From NCBI GenBank assembly GCA_944345705.1, contig CALVML010000010.1, positions 1-41,086 of the forward strand: a DNA stretch of 41,086 bases. The letters are read 5' to 3'. Both the position numbers and the translations under genes were made by a program. This stretch comes from an uncultured Clostridia bacterium. GTDB taxonomy: Bacteria; Bacillota; Clostridia; Christensenellales; UBA1242. Positions 16,477 to 24,846 of the stretch are shown here, piece after piece; position 1 is the first letter of the stretch; each line of letters opens with the position of its first letter. The notes under the pieces were generated by a model. It did no database searches, had not been told where the DNA came from, and saw only the letters and a program-made list of their open reading frames with translations.

Positions 16477-17004
16477 TTATAAGTCAATTTGATAATAATC
16501 TTGTGAAACAAGACTTTCGATATGACCTATAAGTTTTCCGCCATTGGCTATGATGGCTTTACGAGAGGCTATATTTTTTGTAGAACAGCCAAGTCTTACA
16601 CTTTTCATTTCAAATGACCTGCACTTTTCAAGAAGAAGTTTAATTCCTTCTGTTGCATAACCTTTTTTACGCTCGCTAGGTCTTATTCCAAATTCAATAT
16701 TGCCAGCAAAAGAGTCATCAAGTGATTTTGTAAGATATTTTCTCAAAGTGAACGTTCCTAAAATCTTCTCATCGCTTTTTCTTATAAGTAAAAATGTACA
16801 ACTTGCAACTTTATCTTGATCGTAGGATATAAAAGGTATATTTTTATTCTTTTCATTCATGACTAAAAGATCTTGAAAGGTCTTACAAGATTTTACTATA
16901 GTCATGCCTGTGAACTCACTTCCGTTTTCGATAAATTCATCAATATAATCAAGAATTGCCTTTTTATCATTTTTAGTCATTTCACGCAAAAATATATCTT
17001 CCAT
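16477..17004 (-). CDS. GNAT-family N-acetyltransferase
   Basis: 175 residues. The acetyl-CoA-binding loop region reads EFGIRPSERKKGYATEGIKLLLEKC, the standard motif A of GNAT enzymes, followed by SVRLGCSTKNIASRKAIIANGGKLIG, typical of the RimJ/RimL-like or small-molecule branch. AAGGAG precedes the ATG. The substrate is unknown. It is divergent from the Fic gene and isolated from the MBL gene by the palindrome cluster. Confidence 0.9.
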   Translation of the reverse strand: MEDIFLREMTKNDKKAILDYIDEFIENGSEFTGMTIVKSCKTFQDLLVMNEKNKNIPFISYDQDKVASCTFLLIRKSDEKILGTFTLRKYLTKSLDDSFAGNIEFGIRPSERKKGYATEGIKLLLEKCRSFEMKSVRLGCSTKNIASRKAIIANGGKLIGHIESLVSQDYYQIDL

Positions 17005-17123
17005 ATCATTCTCCTTATTAAATTTTAGTATATATTCATTAAAAATGCAACAGTTAATTTATAAAAATTTTATTTTTACATATTTTAATTTATATAATTT
17101 TATGATATACTTGTATTAGCAAG

Positions 17124-18101
17124 ATGAATAGAAAGGAAATAGTAAATTTAATAAAGGAGAAAGCAAGGCTAAATAGAGATCTTGAAAATCTTTTTTATGG
17201 AGTAATTGAAATAAGAAATATTGACGATCAGCAGTTTATTTATGTACACTATAGACAGGATGGTCTTGGTTTAACAAAATATGTAGGACAGTATAGCAAA
17301 GAATTGTTTGAGATTATTGACAGAAATAATATACAGGCAAAATATATCAAAAAACAAATTAAAGAGATTGATAGATTGTTAGGTAAACTTGAATATAATT
17401 TACCGATCAAGGAAGATGTTATTTTTGCTAAAGATTTTGCAAAGAGTAACCTTGTTGAAATTATATATAGACAGGCGATTTTAGAGGGAATTGCAACAAA
17501 CTATGCAGATACAGAAACTATTTTGCAAGGCGGAAAGATCAAGGTTTATAAGCAAAAAGATATCATATCTATCATTAATTTAAAACACGCTTACGAATTT
17601 ATATTGAATAGCAATGTACTTTTAAGTCCTAGCAATTTTTCATTGCTTTGTGAAATCAATAGCACTATTTGCGAAGGAATAACTTTAAATTCTGGCAAAA
17701 TTCGAGATGTACCTATAGAGATAACGGGTTCGTCTTGGCGACCAAAACTTCCAATAGAGAGTGACATAAGACAAAACATTAAAAATATATTAAATTTAAG
17801 TGATGACTATGTGGCAAACGCTTTAAAACTAATGATATATATCTGCAAAGCACAACCTTTTCTTGATGGCAATAAGAGAAGTGCGACACTTTTTGCAAAT
17901 CATTACCTACTATCTAAAGGTAAGGGAATGATTGTTGTACCTAAAGATAAAATCAAAGGTTTTAAGGAAAATCTTTTAGAGTATTACGAGCACAATAACG
18001 AAGAAAAGATGATAGAATTTTTAAAGGATAACTGTCTTGTGACGACCGATGATAAAAAACTAGAGAGCGGTACAAATAATGAAAGTCAAAGAGAAATATA
18101 A
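17124..18101 (+). CDS. Fic-domain protein with Gln in place of the catalytic His
   Basis: 325 residues. Fic enzymes usually transfer AMP or other groups to target proteins using the motif HPFx(D/E)GN(G/K)R. Here the motif at 244-252 is QPFLDGNKR, with Gln where the catalytic His should be. An S-TIC-E-G sequence at 180-185 fits the inhibitory helix (S/T)xxxE(G/N) of class II Fic proteins, and GKIRDVPIEITGSSWRPKLP is the usual linker before the core. The N-terminal 90 residues look helical. A TATACT box at 17106-17111 sits 12 bases before the ATG and there is no ribosome site, so the mRNA may be nearly leaderless. An inactive or altered-chemistry Fic is the inference. Confidence 0.85.
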   Translation: MNRKEIVNLIKEKARLNRDLENLFYGVIEIRNIDDQQFIYVHYRQDGLGLTKYVGQYSKELFEIIDRNNIQAKYIKKQIKEIDRLLGKLEYNLPIKEDVIFAKDFAKSNLVEIIYRQAILEGIATNYADTETILQGGKIKVYKQKDIISIINLKHAYEFILNSNVLLSPSNFSLLCEINSTICEGITLNSGKIRDVPIEITGSSWRPKLPIESDIRQNIKNILNLSDDYVANALKLMIYICKAQPFLDGNKRSATLFANHYLLSKGKGMIVVPKDKIKGFKENLLEYYEHNNEEKMIEFLKDNCLVTTDDKKLESGTNNESQREI

Positions 18102-18107
18102 CAAAAT

Positions 18108-18136
18108 TTGACAAAAATCATATTATATGATACTAT
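18108..18136 (+). promoter_or_regulatory. SigA promoter of the gene at 18159
   Basis: TTGACA at 18108-18113, 17-base spacer, TACTAT at 18131-18136, directly after the Fic stop. The downstream gene is therefore not dependent on Fic transcription. Confidence 0.75.
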
Positions 18137-18158
18137 TTATAAAAAGGAATAAAATATT

Positions 18159-18755
18159 ATGGAAAGAAGTTTGAGTAAACTTATATACGAATTGAATAGA
18201 AGTGACAAGGTAGTCACAATAGAAGGGGTAAACTTTAAAGGGAATAAATTCACAACAAAAGCACTCCAACCTGATATAATGGGCGATACTGTGAGATTTA
18301 GATTGCTTAGAAGTGCAAGGAAAATGCCTTTTTTTGTTACAGATCAAGTGTTTTTAAATAACAAGACACTATATCTTTTTACAATAAAAGATGGCGATAA
18401 GGTTTTATGGAATTATCAAAATGCGGATAATTTCATATTAAAAATAAAAAAACAATATACTCTAAACTATGGAGTTGATACTAAAGATACAAACATTAGA
18501 AAACTTAAAAAGACACTTTTGAAACCATTACAGATTGAAAATTTAAGCGGAGATAAACAGATTATAATTCCACTATACTTTGATAAAATTAATGATGACA
18601 AATATATTGCAAATGCAGGAATTGTAAACAAAGGCAATCTTAATGTTGGCTATGTTACTGTAGATCTTAATGATAAGATTTCTATACTTGACGAAAACTC
18701 ATCTATAATTGAAACATTAAATATAGATAAAGGGTTTGAAGAAAAATCATTATAA
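18159..18755 (+). CDS. Unknown 198-residue protein
   Basis: Starts at an ATG after AAAGGA. I recognise no domain. The N-terminal MERSLSKLIYELNRSDKVVTIEGVNFKGNKF suggests a helix then beta strands; the rest alternates short strands rich in Lys, Asp, Asn (FVTDQVFLNNKTLYLFTIKDGDKVLWNYQNADNF; IIPLYFDKINDDKYIANAG). No signal peptide or membrane segment is seen. It follows the Fic gene by 57 bases on the same strand but has its own promoter and terminator. Function is unknown. Confidence 0.75.
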   Translation: MERSLSKLIYELNRSDKVVTIEGVNFKGNKFTTKALQPDIMGDTVRFRLLRSARKMPFFVTDQVFLNNKTLYLFTIKDGDKVLWNYQNADNFILKIKKQYTLNYGVDTKDTNIRKLKKTLLKPLQIENLSGDKQIIIPLYFDKINDDKYIANAGIVNKGNLNVGYVTVDLNDKISILDENSSIIETLNIDKGFEEKSL

Positions 18756-18765
18756 AAAATAAATT

Positions 18766-18796
18766 AGAGATGTAATAAAAGTACATCTCTTTTTTA
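18766..18796 (+). terminator. Terminator of the gene at 18159
   Basis: AGAGATGTA (18766-18774) and TACATCTCT (18782-18790) form a perfect 9-bp stem followed by TTTTT. Confidence 0.9.
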
Positions 18797-18825
18797 ATCA
18801 TTATAAGACAAGATTTTAAAGATAA

Positions 18826-19137
18826 CTACAAAATAGAGATATCGGCAATATCATCAAAATTAATGATATTTTTATCTATTGTAATGGTTTGAAAAGTATA
18901 ATCAATTTTAAAATTCCCTTCGGCAATATGATTGTGTCCATCTCTAAAATAGAGAACCTTTACTTTATCATCTTTTTTCAAGGAACGTAAAATATTTGAT
19001 ATTTCCATTATCTTTTCTTCTGGAAGATCGCCTTTTTCAATTCTATCATGCTCATATTCTTTAAGTTTAAGTGCTTCGTGTAAACCTTTCAATGTATCAA
19101 ATGGAGCAAACTGCTTTGCTCTTTCAATTCTTGGCAT
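18826..19137 (-). CDS. YolD-like protein
   Basis: 103 residues from the ATG at 19137, which follows GGAGAG; a GTG five codons earlier is less likely. It begins MPRIERAKQFAPFDTLKGL, the YolD signature, and has the DKVKVLYFRDGHNHIAEGNFKID core. YolD proteins are encoded beside UmuC-like Y-family polymerases in Firmicutes and are thought to work as UmuD-like partners. Here it starts one base after the polymerase stop, so the two are translationally coupled. Confidence 0.88.
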   Translation of the reverse strand: MPRIERAKQFAPFDTLKGLHEALKLKEYEHDRIEKGDLPEEKIMEISNILRSLKKDDKVKVLYFRDGHNHIAEGNFKIDYTFQTITIDKNIINFDDIADISIL

Positions 19138-19138
19138 C

Positions 19139-20413
19139 TTAACTCTCTCCACTTTTGTGTCCCCCTATTTGACTGTTTCGCTCTCTAATCGTTGCCTTTT
19201 CATCGAGATCATAGGCTTTTAAAATGGTGTTTTTCCCATATTTTTCTTGCAACTGAAGAATGCTCTGAACGAGTTTTTTCTCTCTTTTCACATCGTCAAT
19301 ATTTGTAAACATATCATACTGCTCATTTTCATCGTTTTTAAGTTCTGCCATATCATAGCCAACAACTCTTATCGGTCTATTCTTATCAACAATCTGGTCA
19401 AAGAGTTTATCGGCAAACGGCTGTATCTTTGAAAAAAGATTTGTAGTTATATTCATGCGCACGCTACCCTTTGCTACATCTTTCTTTCTATCTCCGTAAC
19501 CAATAGAGAGATGAATTAAAGAAGTGACGAATTTTTGTTTAAAAAGTCTATAGCAGCCGCTTTGAAGCATTTCATGCATAATCAATTTTGCATCATTAAA
19601 TTGATAATTGCATGGCAAAATTTGAGAAGAAGAAATTGATTTTTTCTTGCTCTTGTAGTTTTTTATATCACTCATAAGACAGCTCTCTTTGCCAAAGGCG
19701 TGATCAATCAAAAGTTCAGCGTTTACACCAAACTCGTTATAAAGTGTGTCTTCGTTTGCTTTGGCTATGCCTTCCATATCATATATACCATATTTTGAAA
19801 GTCTTTGAGATATACCTTTTGAAATCTGCCAAAAATCAGTGAGTGGCTGATGTTTCCAAAGGGTTTTTATAAATTTTTCTTCACTTAGCCAGCCTATTCG
19901 GTCAGACGAATGTTTTGCGGTCAAATCGAGTGCTATCTTTGCAAGGTACATATTTGTACCAATTCCAGCAGATGAAGGAATATGATAAGATTGATATATT
20001 TCATCCATCAACTTTTTCACAAAATCTTTAGCTTTTATCTTATATAATTTTAAATAGTCAGTTGCATCAATAATACATTCATCAATAGAATATACATGAA
20101 TGTCATTTTTATCTATGTATTTTAAATATATTCCATAGATATTGCTTGCATATTCAATATATTTTTTCATGCGTGGCGGAGCAATAATATAATCTATATT
20201 TTTAGGGATTTCAAAAAGCCTGCATCTGTTTTTAACGCCAAGACTTTTCATTGCGGGCGAAACTGCAAGACATATTGTATTTATAGTCCTACTCTCATCA
20301 GCAACAACAAGTTTTGTTGTCATCGGATCAAGTCCGCGCTCCGCACATTCAACAGATGCAAAAAAAGATTTCATATCGATTACAAAATAGCATCTCAGTT
20401 TTTCTTTTTCCAT
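19139..20413 (-). CDS. Y-family DNA polymerase (UmuC/YqjW/UvrX-like)
   Basis: Translesion DNA polymerase of 424 residues. Catalytic residues are visible: Asp13 in VIDMKSFFASVE and the SIDE motif at 109-112 (YSIDECIID). SAGIGTNMYLAKIALDLTAK is the conserved palm/fingers segment, followed by the little-finger domain. The N-terminal DPMTTKLVVADESRTINTICLAVSPAMKSLG resembles the Firmicutes UvrX/YqjW branch rather than DinB. The operon with yolD supports this. No canonical LexA/DinR box is visible upstream; the upstream 150 bases are exceptionally AT-rich. Confidence 0.92.
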   Translation of the reverse strand: MEKEKLRCYFVIDMKSFFASVECAERGLDPMTTKLVVADESRTINTICLAVSPAMKSLGVKNRCRLFEIPKNIDYIIAPPRMKKYIEYASNIYGIYLKYIDKNDIHVYSIDECIIDATDYLKLYKIKAKDFVKKLMDEIYQSYHIPSSAGIGTNMYLAKIALDLTAKHSSDRIGWLSEEKFIKTLWKHQPLTDFWQISKGISQRLSKYGIYDMEGIAKANEDTLYNEFGVNAELLIDHAFGKESCLMSDIKNYKSKKKSISSSQILPCNYQFNDAKLIMHEMLQSGCYRLFKQKFVTSLIHLSIGYGDRKKDVAKGSVRMNITTNLFSKIQPFADKLFDQIVDKNRPIRVVGYDMAELKNDENEQYDMFTNIDDVKREKKLVQSILQLQEKYGKNTILKAYDLDEKATIRERNSQIGGHKSGES

Positions 20414-20430
20414 ATATATAAACCTTTAAA

Positions 20431-20580
20431 TTAAAAATAAAACAAATAATTTATTTTTCAATTAATTTTTTTAAATTAAGTAAAACAATTAAATAAAATA
20501 AATAATATTAAATAAAATAAATAAAAAAACAATAAAAAATTAAAAAAATAAACAAAAATGAATAAATTTTTGATAAATTA
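20431..20580. repeat. Extremely AT-rich spacer with a 19-bp tandem repeat
   Basis: Of these 150 bases I count only 8 G or C. Two adjacent 19-bp copies of ATTAAATAAAATAAATAAW lie at 20488-20506 and 20507-20525. The tract lies upstream of the Y-family polymerase (minus strand) and may act as UP-element-like or nucleoid-protein-binding DNA. Confidence 0.7.
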
Positions 20581-20587
20581 TTTATTA

Positions 20588-21001
20588 TTATTTAGAATTT
20601 AATAATATTTCTATTTTTTCTTTTATACTTTTCCAGCTTTGTTTTAAACTGTCATAAGAAAGCACATTTTCAACTTTTTCGATATCAGTCCAGATTAAAG
20701 GGTGATAATCTTGCGAGTCATTTTTACTTACACCTTTGTCAAGTGCAACAAACATATAGCACAGACATTCTTCTCCACTTGGTGTAACATAACTCTCTAT
20801 AGTAGGCGGAATATCTTTTACTATTTCTACATCTCTTTTGATTTCTTCGTTTGTTTCTCGTATTGCACACTGCTCTATGCTTTCGCCATTTTCAAGATGT
20901 CCTTTCGGAAAAGAATAATCTTTTTGTTTTTGTCTATAAACTAGAGCAATTTGTCTTTTATCTAAATTGACCACATAACAGCCAGCTTTTATCACTTTCA
21001 T
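20588..21001 (-). CDS. NUDIX hydrolase
   Basis: 137 residues from the ATG at 21001, which follows GGAGAAAG; an upstream in-frame codon lacks a site. The NUDIX box is present as GHLENGESIEQCAIRETNEEI, with Ile where Gly is usual near the end. YSFPKGHLENGES resembles Ap4A hydrolase or MutT-like members. It hydrolyses a nucleoside diphosphate linked to some moiety; the substrate cannot be assigned. It lies between the Smr gene and the AT-rich spacer on the same strand. Confidence 0.9.
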   Translation of the reverse strand: MKVIKAGCYVVNLDKRQIALVYRQKQKDYSFPKGHLENGESIEQCAIRETNEEIKRDVEIVKDIPPTIESYVTPSGEECLCYMFVALDKGVSKNDSQDYHPLIWTDIEKVENVLSYDSLKQSWKSIKEKIEILLNSK

Positions 21002-21054
21002 CTTACTTTCTCCATAAATAGCATAAGACAAAAAAAGACTTTTGTCAAATAATT

Positions 21055-21080
21055 AAAAAAGAATGCTCCTAAAAGCACTC
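21055..21080 (-). terminator. Terminator of the Smr gene
   Basis: On the minus strand GAGTGC and GCATTC pair around TTTTAGGA, followed by TTTTTT (the A run at 21055-21060). Confidence 0.7.
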
Positions 21081-21126
21081 TTTAGATTGTAAACAAATGT
21101 TTGCGACTATAATATACAGACAATGG

Positions 21127-21468
21127 TTAATTTACAACTATTATTGTTATGCCGGGGTTAAATTTATTAAAATCTTCGTCATTATAAATTGTCTTATCAC
21201 TTTTTAGTATTTCTAAGGCACTATGATCGGACATATTCCATCTATCTCCGCCGAAAAAATCCTTTATTTTTCCTTGCTTTTTCCATGTTGAGAGAGCTTT
21301 TCTAAGATTTAGAAGTATTGCCCCACCTTTGCCGTGAGAACCATAGCCATGCAAAACTTTTATTGCTTTTGTGCCTGCAAAGAGAGCCCTTTCAATCTCA
21401 ATTTCAACAATAGCAAGTGCATATTCAACTGTGCAATTTTCTTTTTTCAAATCTATGATTTCCAGCAT
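21127..21468 (-). CDS. Smr-domain protein
   Basis: 113 residues, essentially a single Smr (MutS2 C-terminal) domain: EIIDLKKENCTVEYALAIVE at the start and the loop VLHGYGSHGKGG, a variant of the usual HGxGxG motif, near residue 40. Smr domains bind or nick DNA or RNA. A stand-alone Smr of this size has no MutS2 core, so its target is unknown. GGGAGATG precedes the ATG. Confidence 0.85.
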   Translation of the reverse strand: MLEIIDLKKENCTVEYALAIVEIEIERALFAGTKAIKVLHGYGSHGKGGAILLNLRKALSTWKKQGKIKDFFGGDRWNMSDHSALEILKSDKTIYNDEDFNKFNPGITIIVVN

Positions 21469-21554
21469 AACATCTCCCTAGAAAATATATCATAAATTTT
21501 TACTATTTAAAAGAAAATTCACAAATTTATCTGCTTAAGATTAGAAATAGTATA

Positions 21555-22343
21555 TTAGCCTTCCATCAACATTTTATCGGCAATAAGTGCGATCAATTCT
21601 CCATTTGTAGGCTTTTCATTGCTTGAATAAATTCGAAGTCCAAAAAGAGTATTTATGTTTTCAATCTTTCCCCTATTCCATGCAACTTCTATAGCATGAC
21701 GCATTCCTCTTTCCACTTTTGATGAACTTGTTTCAAACTTCTCGGCGATTGCAGGATAAAGGCGTTTTGTGATTGAACCTATAATTTCAGGTTCTTCTAC
21801 TGCAAGTTTTACAGCCTCTCGCAAGAATTGATAGCCTTTAATATGTGCAGGAATACCAATGCTTATAAATATATTGCTTATCTTTTCATCGAGTTGTTTT
21901 TCATTTTGCTTTTGTTTTAAATCTTCCTCTTTTTCGTCAGGCTGAATAGTTTGTTTAGAAAGTTCGTCTATTCTCATCTCTAAATTTTGTGGCGAAACAG
22001 GTTTTACCATAAAGTAGCTTGCCCCTTCTTTTATTGCCTTTGATACAAATCCGCTATGTGAAAGATTTGAAATGAAGATAATCTTAGGACATTCACCTTG
22101 CATTGATTGTTTTAGACTTTCAAGCACCAAAAAGCCGTCACATTCACTTAGTAATACTTCGCTAATTAAAAAGTCAGGCTTTAAATTTTTACAATCTTCA
22201 ATTACTTCGTGGCCATTTGTAGACGAGCCTACAAGTTCAAACTTTTCGCTAGCATCAAAATAATTTGCAAGCGTTTTTTTCTCATCAGTATCTGCGACAT
22301 AGATTTTTAATTTTTTATTTGCTTTTTCATTTTCTTTTTCCAT
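21555..22343 (-). CDS. spo0A: Spo0A-type response regulator with Glu at the phospho-acceptor site
   Basis: 262 residues. The C-terminal effector domain (about 150-262) is an unmistakable Spo0A: IPAHIKGYQFLREAVKLAVEEPEIIGSITKRLYPAIAEKF, then SKVERGMRHAIEVAWNRGKIENINTLFG and PTNGELIALIADK. The N-terminal receiver (about 11-128) is degenerate: the phospho-acceptor Asp is Glu62 (LISEVLLSECDG; codon GAA), the acidic pair is D18-T19 instead of DD, while Lys114 (FMVKP) is kept. So normal phosphorelay control looks lost or changed. GAGGAG precedes the ATG. A perfect 0A box lies 110 bases upstream at 22453. Spo0A normally switches gene expression for sporulation and stationary phase. Confidence 0.95.
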   Translation of the reverse strand: MEKENEKANKKLKIYVADTDEKKTLANYFDASEKFELVGSSTNGHEVIEDCKNLKPDFLISEVLLSECDGFLVLESLKQSMQGECPKIIFISNLSHSGFVSKAIKEGASYFMVKPVSPQNLEMRIDELSKQTIQPDEKEEDLKQKQNEKQLDEKISNIFISIGIPAHIKGYQFLREAVKLAVEEPEIIGSITKRLYPAIAEKFETSSSKVERGMRHAIEVAWNRGKIENINTLFGLRIYSSNEKPTNGELIALIADKMLMEG

Positions 22344-22409
22344 AATAACTCCTCTTTATCTAGCCTATTTTTTAGGACATTTTTAAGATAGCACAATTTT
22401 TGGATAAAG

Positions 22410-22445
22410 AAAAACATAACTCGTGTAAGAAAATGACGAGTTATG
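22410..22445 (-). terminator. Terminator of the lipoprotein gene at 22478
   Basis: On the minus strand CATAACTCGT and ACGAGTTATG form a perfect 10-bp stem with an 11-base loop, followed by TTTTT. It separates this gene from spo0A. Confidence 0.9.
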
Positions 22446-22452
22446 TTGTATT

Positions 22453-22460
22453 TTGTCGAA
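22453..22460 (+). promoter_or_regulatory. Perfect Spo0A box upstream of spo0A
   Basis: TTGTCGAA, a match to the 0A-box consensus TTGnCGAA, lies 110 bases before the spo0A start and just beyond the terminator at 22410-22445. A TGCTATCTT extended -10 lies between box and gene. Autoregulation is inferred. Confidence 0.5.
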
Positions 22461-22477
22461 ATATGTCAGGTCTATCG

Positions 22478-23932
22478 TTAAGGTTTTTCAACCTTCGACA
22501 TAAGTTGTGTATTTCCGTCAGGATTTACTCCCGCTTGTACTCTATAGAGATAATAATTTGTGTCACTTGTTGAGCTATCAGATTCACTATCTTCTGAATT
22601 TTCCTCATCAGATTCAAGTTGAGCATAGAAATAGATGTAGCCATCACTATATCCGCATTGTCCAGATATAATCGAAGTCATGGTGACGATTGTTTCTGTC
22701 TGTCTTGTTAGGAGACTAACTCTTGAAATACTTGTATCATTAGAATAGTAGATATAATCGCCGTCTATAAATAAAATATCCGAGTAGTCACTTGAAGTTA
22801 ATAGTGCAGTTTGAGTCTGCTCAAGTGATTGATCTAATTTCTTGTACATTACAGATGTACTTGAACTAGGAATAAATATATATCCATCGTTTGAGTAGCC
22901 TATGATTTCAATATCCTCTGCATTGTAGAACCATCTTGATTCAGTGCCAGAGAAATATTGATCATCTCCTGTGCCATCACTTTTAAGAACTTTGTAGTAA
23001 ATTTGAGCAGGCATTACAGTTGTTTGGTAGCTATAGAAAACTATATCTCCACTCCTTCCCTTCATTTCAATAGTCGAGCCTGTCACTTCGGTATTGTTGC
23101 CATACTCAGTTATTTCACCAGTTGCAAAGTCTACGCCACGAACGGCAATTGTAGCATGAGTAGTGCGATCTGAGTTTACAGTATAGACTATATTTTTAAC
23201 TTGAGAGTTTTCATCGCAAACTGCAATAGAAAGTACATCTTCGGCAAGTAATCTTAAATCACCTATACTGTTTCCTATTCTAATAGAATAGAGATTGTAA
23301 GTTGGGCTATCGCCACTGCTTGACGGAATGTATGCGATATAGTAATAGTTACCGTCAGAGCCTTCACGAATTGTCAATAGAGAATTTTCATCAAATCTAA
23401 AAGTTTCGATTTCACTTAAGCCGTCACCATTGAATTTGATTCTAAATAGTGACACTTGAGTGTAGTCATTTTGCATATCGCTATCTCTATGAGTGTTTGC
23501 ACTTGTGAAATATAGATGATTTCCAAGAGCGAACATATTTTGATTTTGATATCCAGTAAGTCTTCCATTTACCTTTTCAACATTTGCAGGACTAGGATCG
23601 ACATAGCCATCTTCGTCTGCAGTATAGTCATAGCCAAGTTTGCCAGAAACATTTAGTCTTGCAAGATAGCCAGTCGAACTTGCAGTGCTATAATTAAAGT
23701 CATCACTTGAACTATCGCTATAACTGTTTCCATAGTAAATATAGTCGCCTATTTTTGCAATCTGACCTTGAAAATAAACAAGTTCATCAAAATAGATTGA
23801 GTTGCCATTTTTATCATATACATTGCTTACCGTTGCGCATCCTGTTAGCAAAAATGCAAAGCAAAAAATCATCGCAACGAAAGCGATAATATATTTTTTT
23901 AAATTTATCATTTTTAAAGATTTGTTTTTCAT
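22478..23932 (-). CDS. Lipoprotein with beta-propeller-like repeats (DUF5050-like)
   Basis: 484 residues with a lipoprotein signal peptide ending FAFLLTGCA (lipobox LTGC). Repeated motifs of the type GDYIYYGN, GNHLYFTSAN, GNYYYIAYI, GDYIYYSND, DGYIYFYAQ suggest a beta-propeller of the DUF5050/WD-like kind exposed outside the membrane. A short acidic Ser/Glu/Asp-rich run (ESDEENSEDSESDSSTSD) near the C-terminus may be a flexible loop. AAGGAA precedes the ATG. The gene has its own terminator ahead of spo0A. Ligand and role are unknown. Confidence 0.85.
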   Translation of the reverse strand: MKNKSLKMINLKKYIIAFVAMIFCFAFLLTGCATVSNVYDKNGNSIYFDELVYFQGQIAKIGDYIYYGNSYSDSSSDDFNYSTASSTGYLARLNVSGKLGYDYTADEDGYVDPSPANVEKVNGRLTGYQNQNMFALGNHLYFTSANTHRDSDMQNDYTQVSLFRIKFNGDGLSEIETFRFDENSLLTIREGSDGNYYYIAYIPSSSGDSPTYNLYSIRIGNSIGDLRLLAEDVLSIAVCDENSQVKNIVYTVNSDRTTHATIAVRGVDFATGEITEYGNNTEVTGSTIEMKGRSGDIVFYSYQTTVMPAQIYYKVLKSDGTGDDQYFSGTESRWFYNAEDIEIIGYSNDGYIFIPSSSTSVMYKKLDQSLEQTQTALLTSSDYSDILFIDGDYIYYSNDTSISRVSLLTRQTETIVTMTSIISGQCGYSDGYIYFYAQLESDEENSEDSESDSSTSDTNYYLYRVQAGVNPDGNTQLMSKVEKP

Positions 23933-24143
23933 ATTATTTCCTTATCTTACCAACAAATTTTACATTAATTTTTACTAATTGTCAAACATAACGAAAAGAT
24001 TATCGCATTTAAAAACGTTATTGCTAACAATATTATAAAAATTAAGCTTAAAACTTTTTTGTAAAAGTCTATAAAAGCAGATTTAAGCGCATTTTTTAAT
24101 ATATAAAAAATTATTGCCTAATTTTTATATCTTAAACTAAATA

Positions 24144-24845
24144 TTATATTTCACATATCAAAGCAAGTTGATTTTTAAGTTGATCGGCAGAAGTTAAAAA
24201 ATATTCAATTCCGTTTTTAATGAAATGCTTGTCAAAATTGTTTTTTCCATGGATATGTCCAAAAACCACATAATCTACCGAATATTTTTCAAGCAATAAT
24301 GAAAACTCACTGTCGTTTTTATTTTGATCGACAGGCGGATAGTGTATCATGCAAATAATCTTATCGTTTGACCCTTTTGATTTAACTGCATTGGCAAGCG
24401 TCATATCAAGACGCAGTACTTCGCGCTTAAAGATTTTTTCGTCTTCAGGCGTTTGAAATTGATCGTTTTGTGGCAAATTCCAGCCACGCGTGCCACAGAT
24501 GATTATGTTGCCAAACTTGATTGCGTCATTTTGTACTGCATAAAAATCTTTCGGTAAACTTGCTCGCACCTTAGAAATGGCACTCCACCAATAGTCATGA
24601 TTTCCGCGAATGATTACTTTTTTGCCAGGTAAGTCTTTCAATAGATCAAAGTCGGCTTTTGCGTCTTCAAGTTTCATAGCCCAAGAAAAGTCACCCGCAA
24701 GCAAAACTATATCTTCGCAAGACACCTTCTTCTTCCAGTCGTCAAAGATTTTTTCTACATAGCCATCCCAAACGCAACCAAATATGTCCATAGGTTTTGG
24801 ATTGTTTACAGATAGATGTAGATCGCTTATCGCAAAGACTTTCAT
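24144..24845 (-). CDS. Metallophosphoesterase
   Basis: 233 residues with the calcineurin-like metal site: DLHLS (residues 8-12), GDFSW, GNHDYWW, and later CMIHYPP and FGHIHGKN. The pattern, with VWDGYVEKIFDDWK near the start, matches the cytosolic YkuE/YfcE-like hydrolase families of Firmicutes; substrate unknown. Its ATG follows the yqeY stop by one base, so translation is coupled. Confidence 0.92.
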   Translation of the reverse strand: MKVFAISDLHLSVNNPKPMDIFGCVWDGYVEKIFDDWKKKVSCEDIVLLAGDFSWAMKLEDAKADFDLLKDLPGKKVIIRGNHDYWWSAISKVRASLPKDFYAVQNDAIKFGNIIICGTRGWNLPQNDQFQTPEDEKIFKREVLRLDMTLANAVKSKGSNDKIICMIHYPPVDQNKNDSEFSLLLEKYSVDYVVFGHIHGKNNFDKHFIKNGIEYFLTSADQLKNQLALICEI

Positions 24846-24846
24846 C

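Noticed and set aside
20414..20590. LexA/DinR box for the Y-family polymerase
   Set aside because: No CGAAC..GTTCG-type sequence is present.
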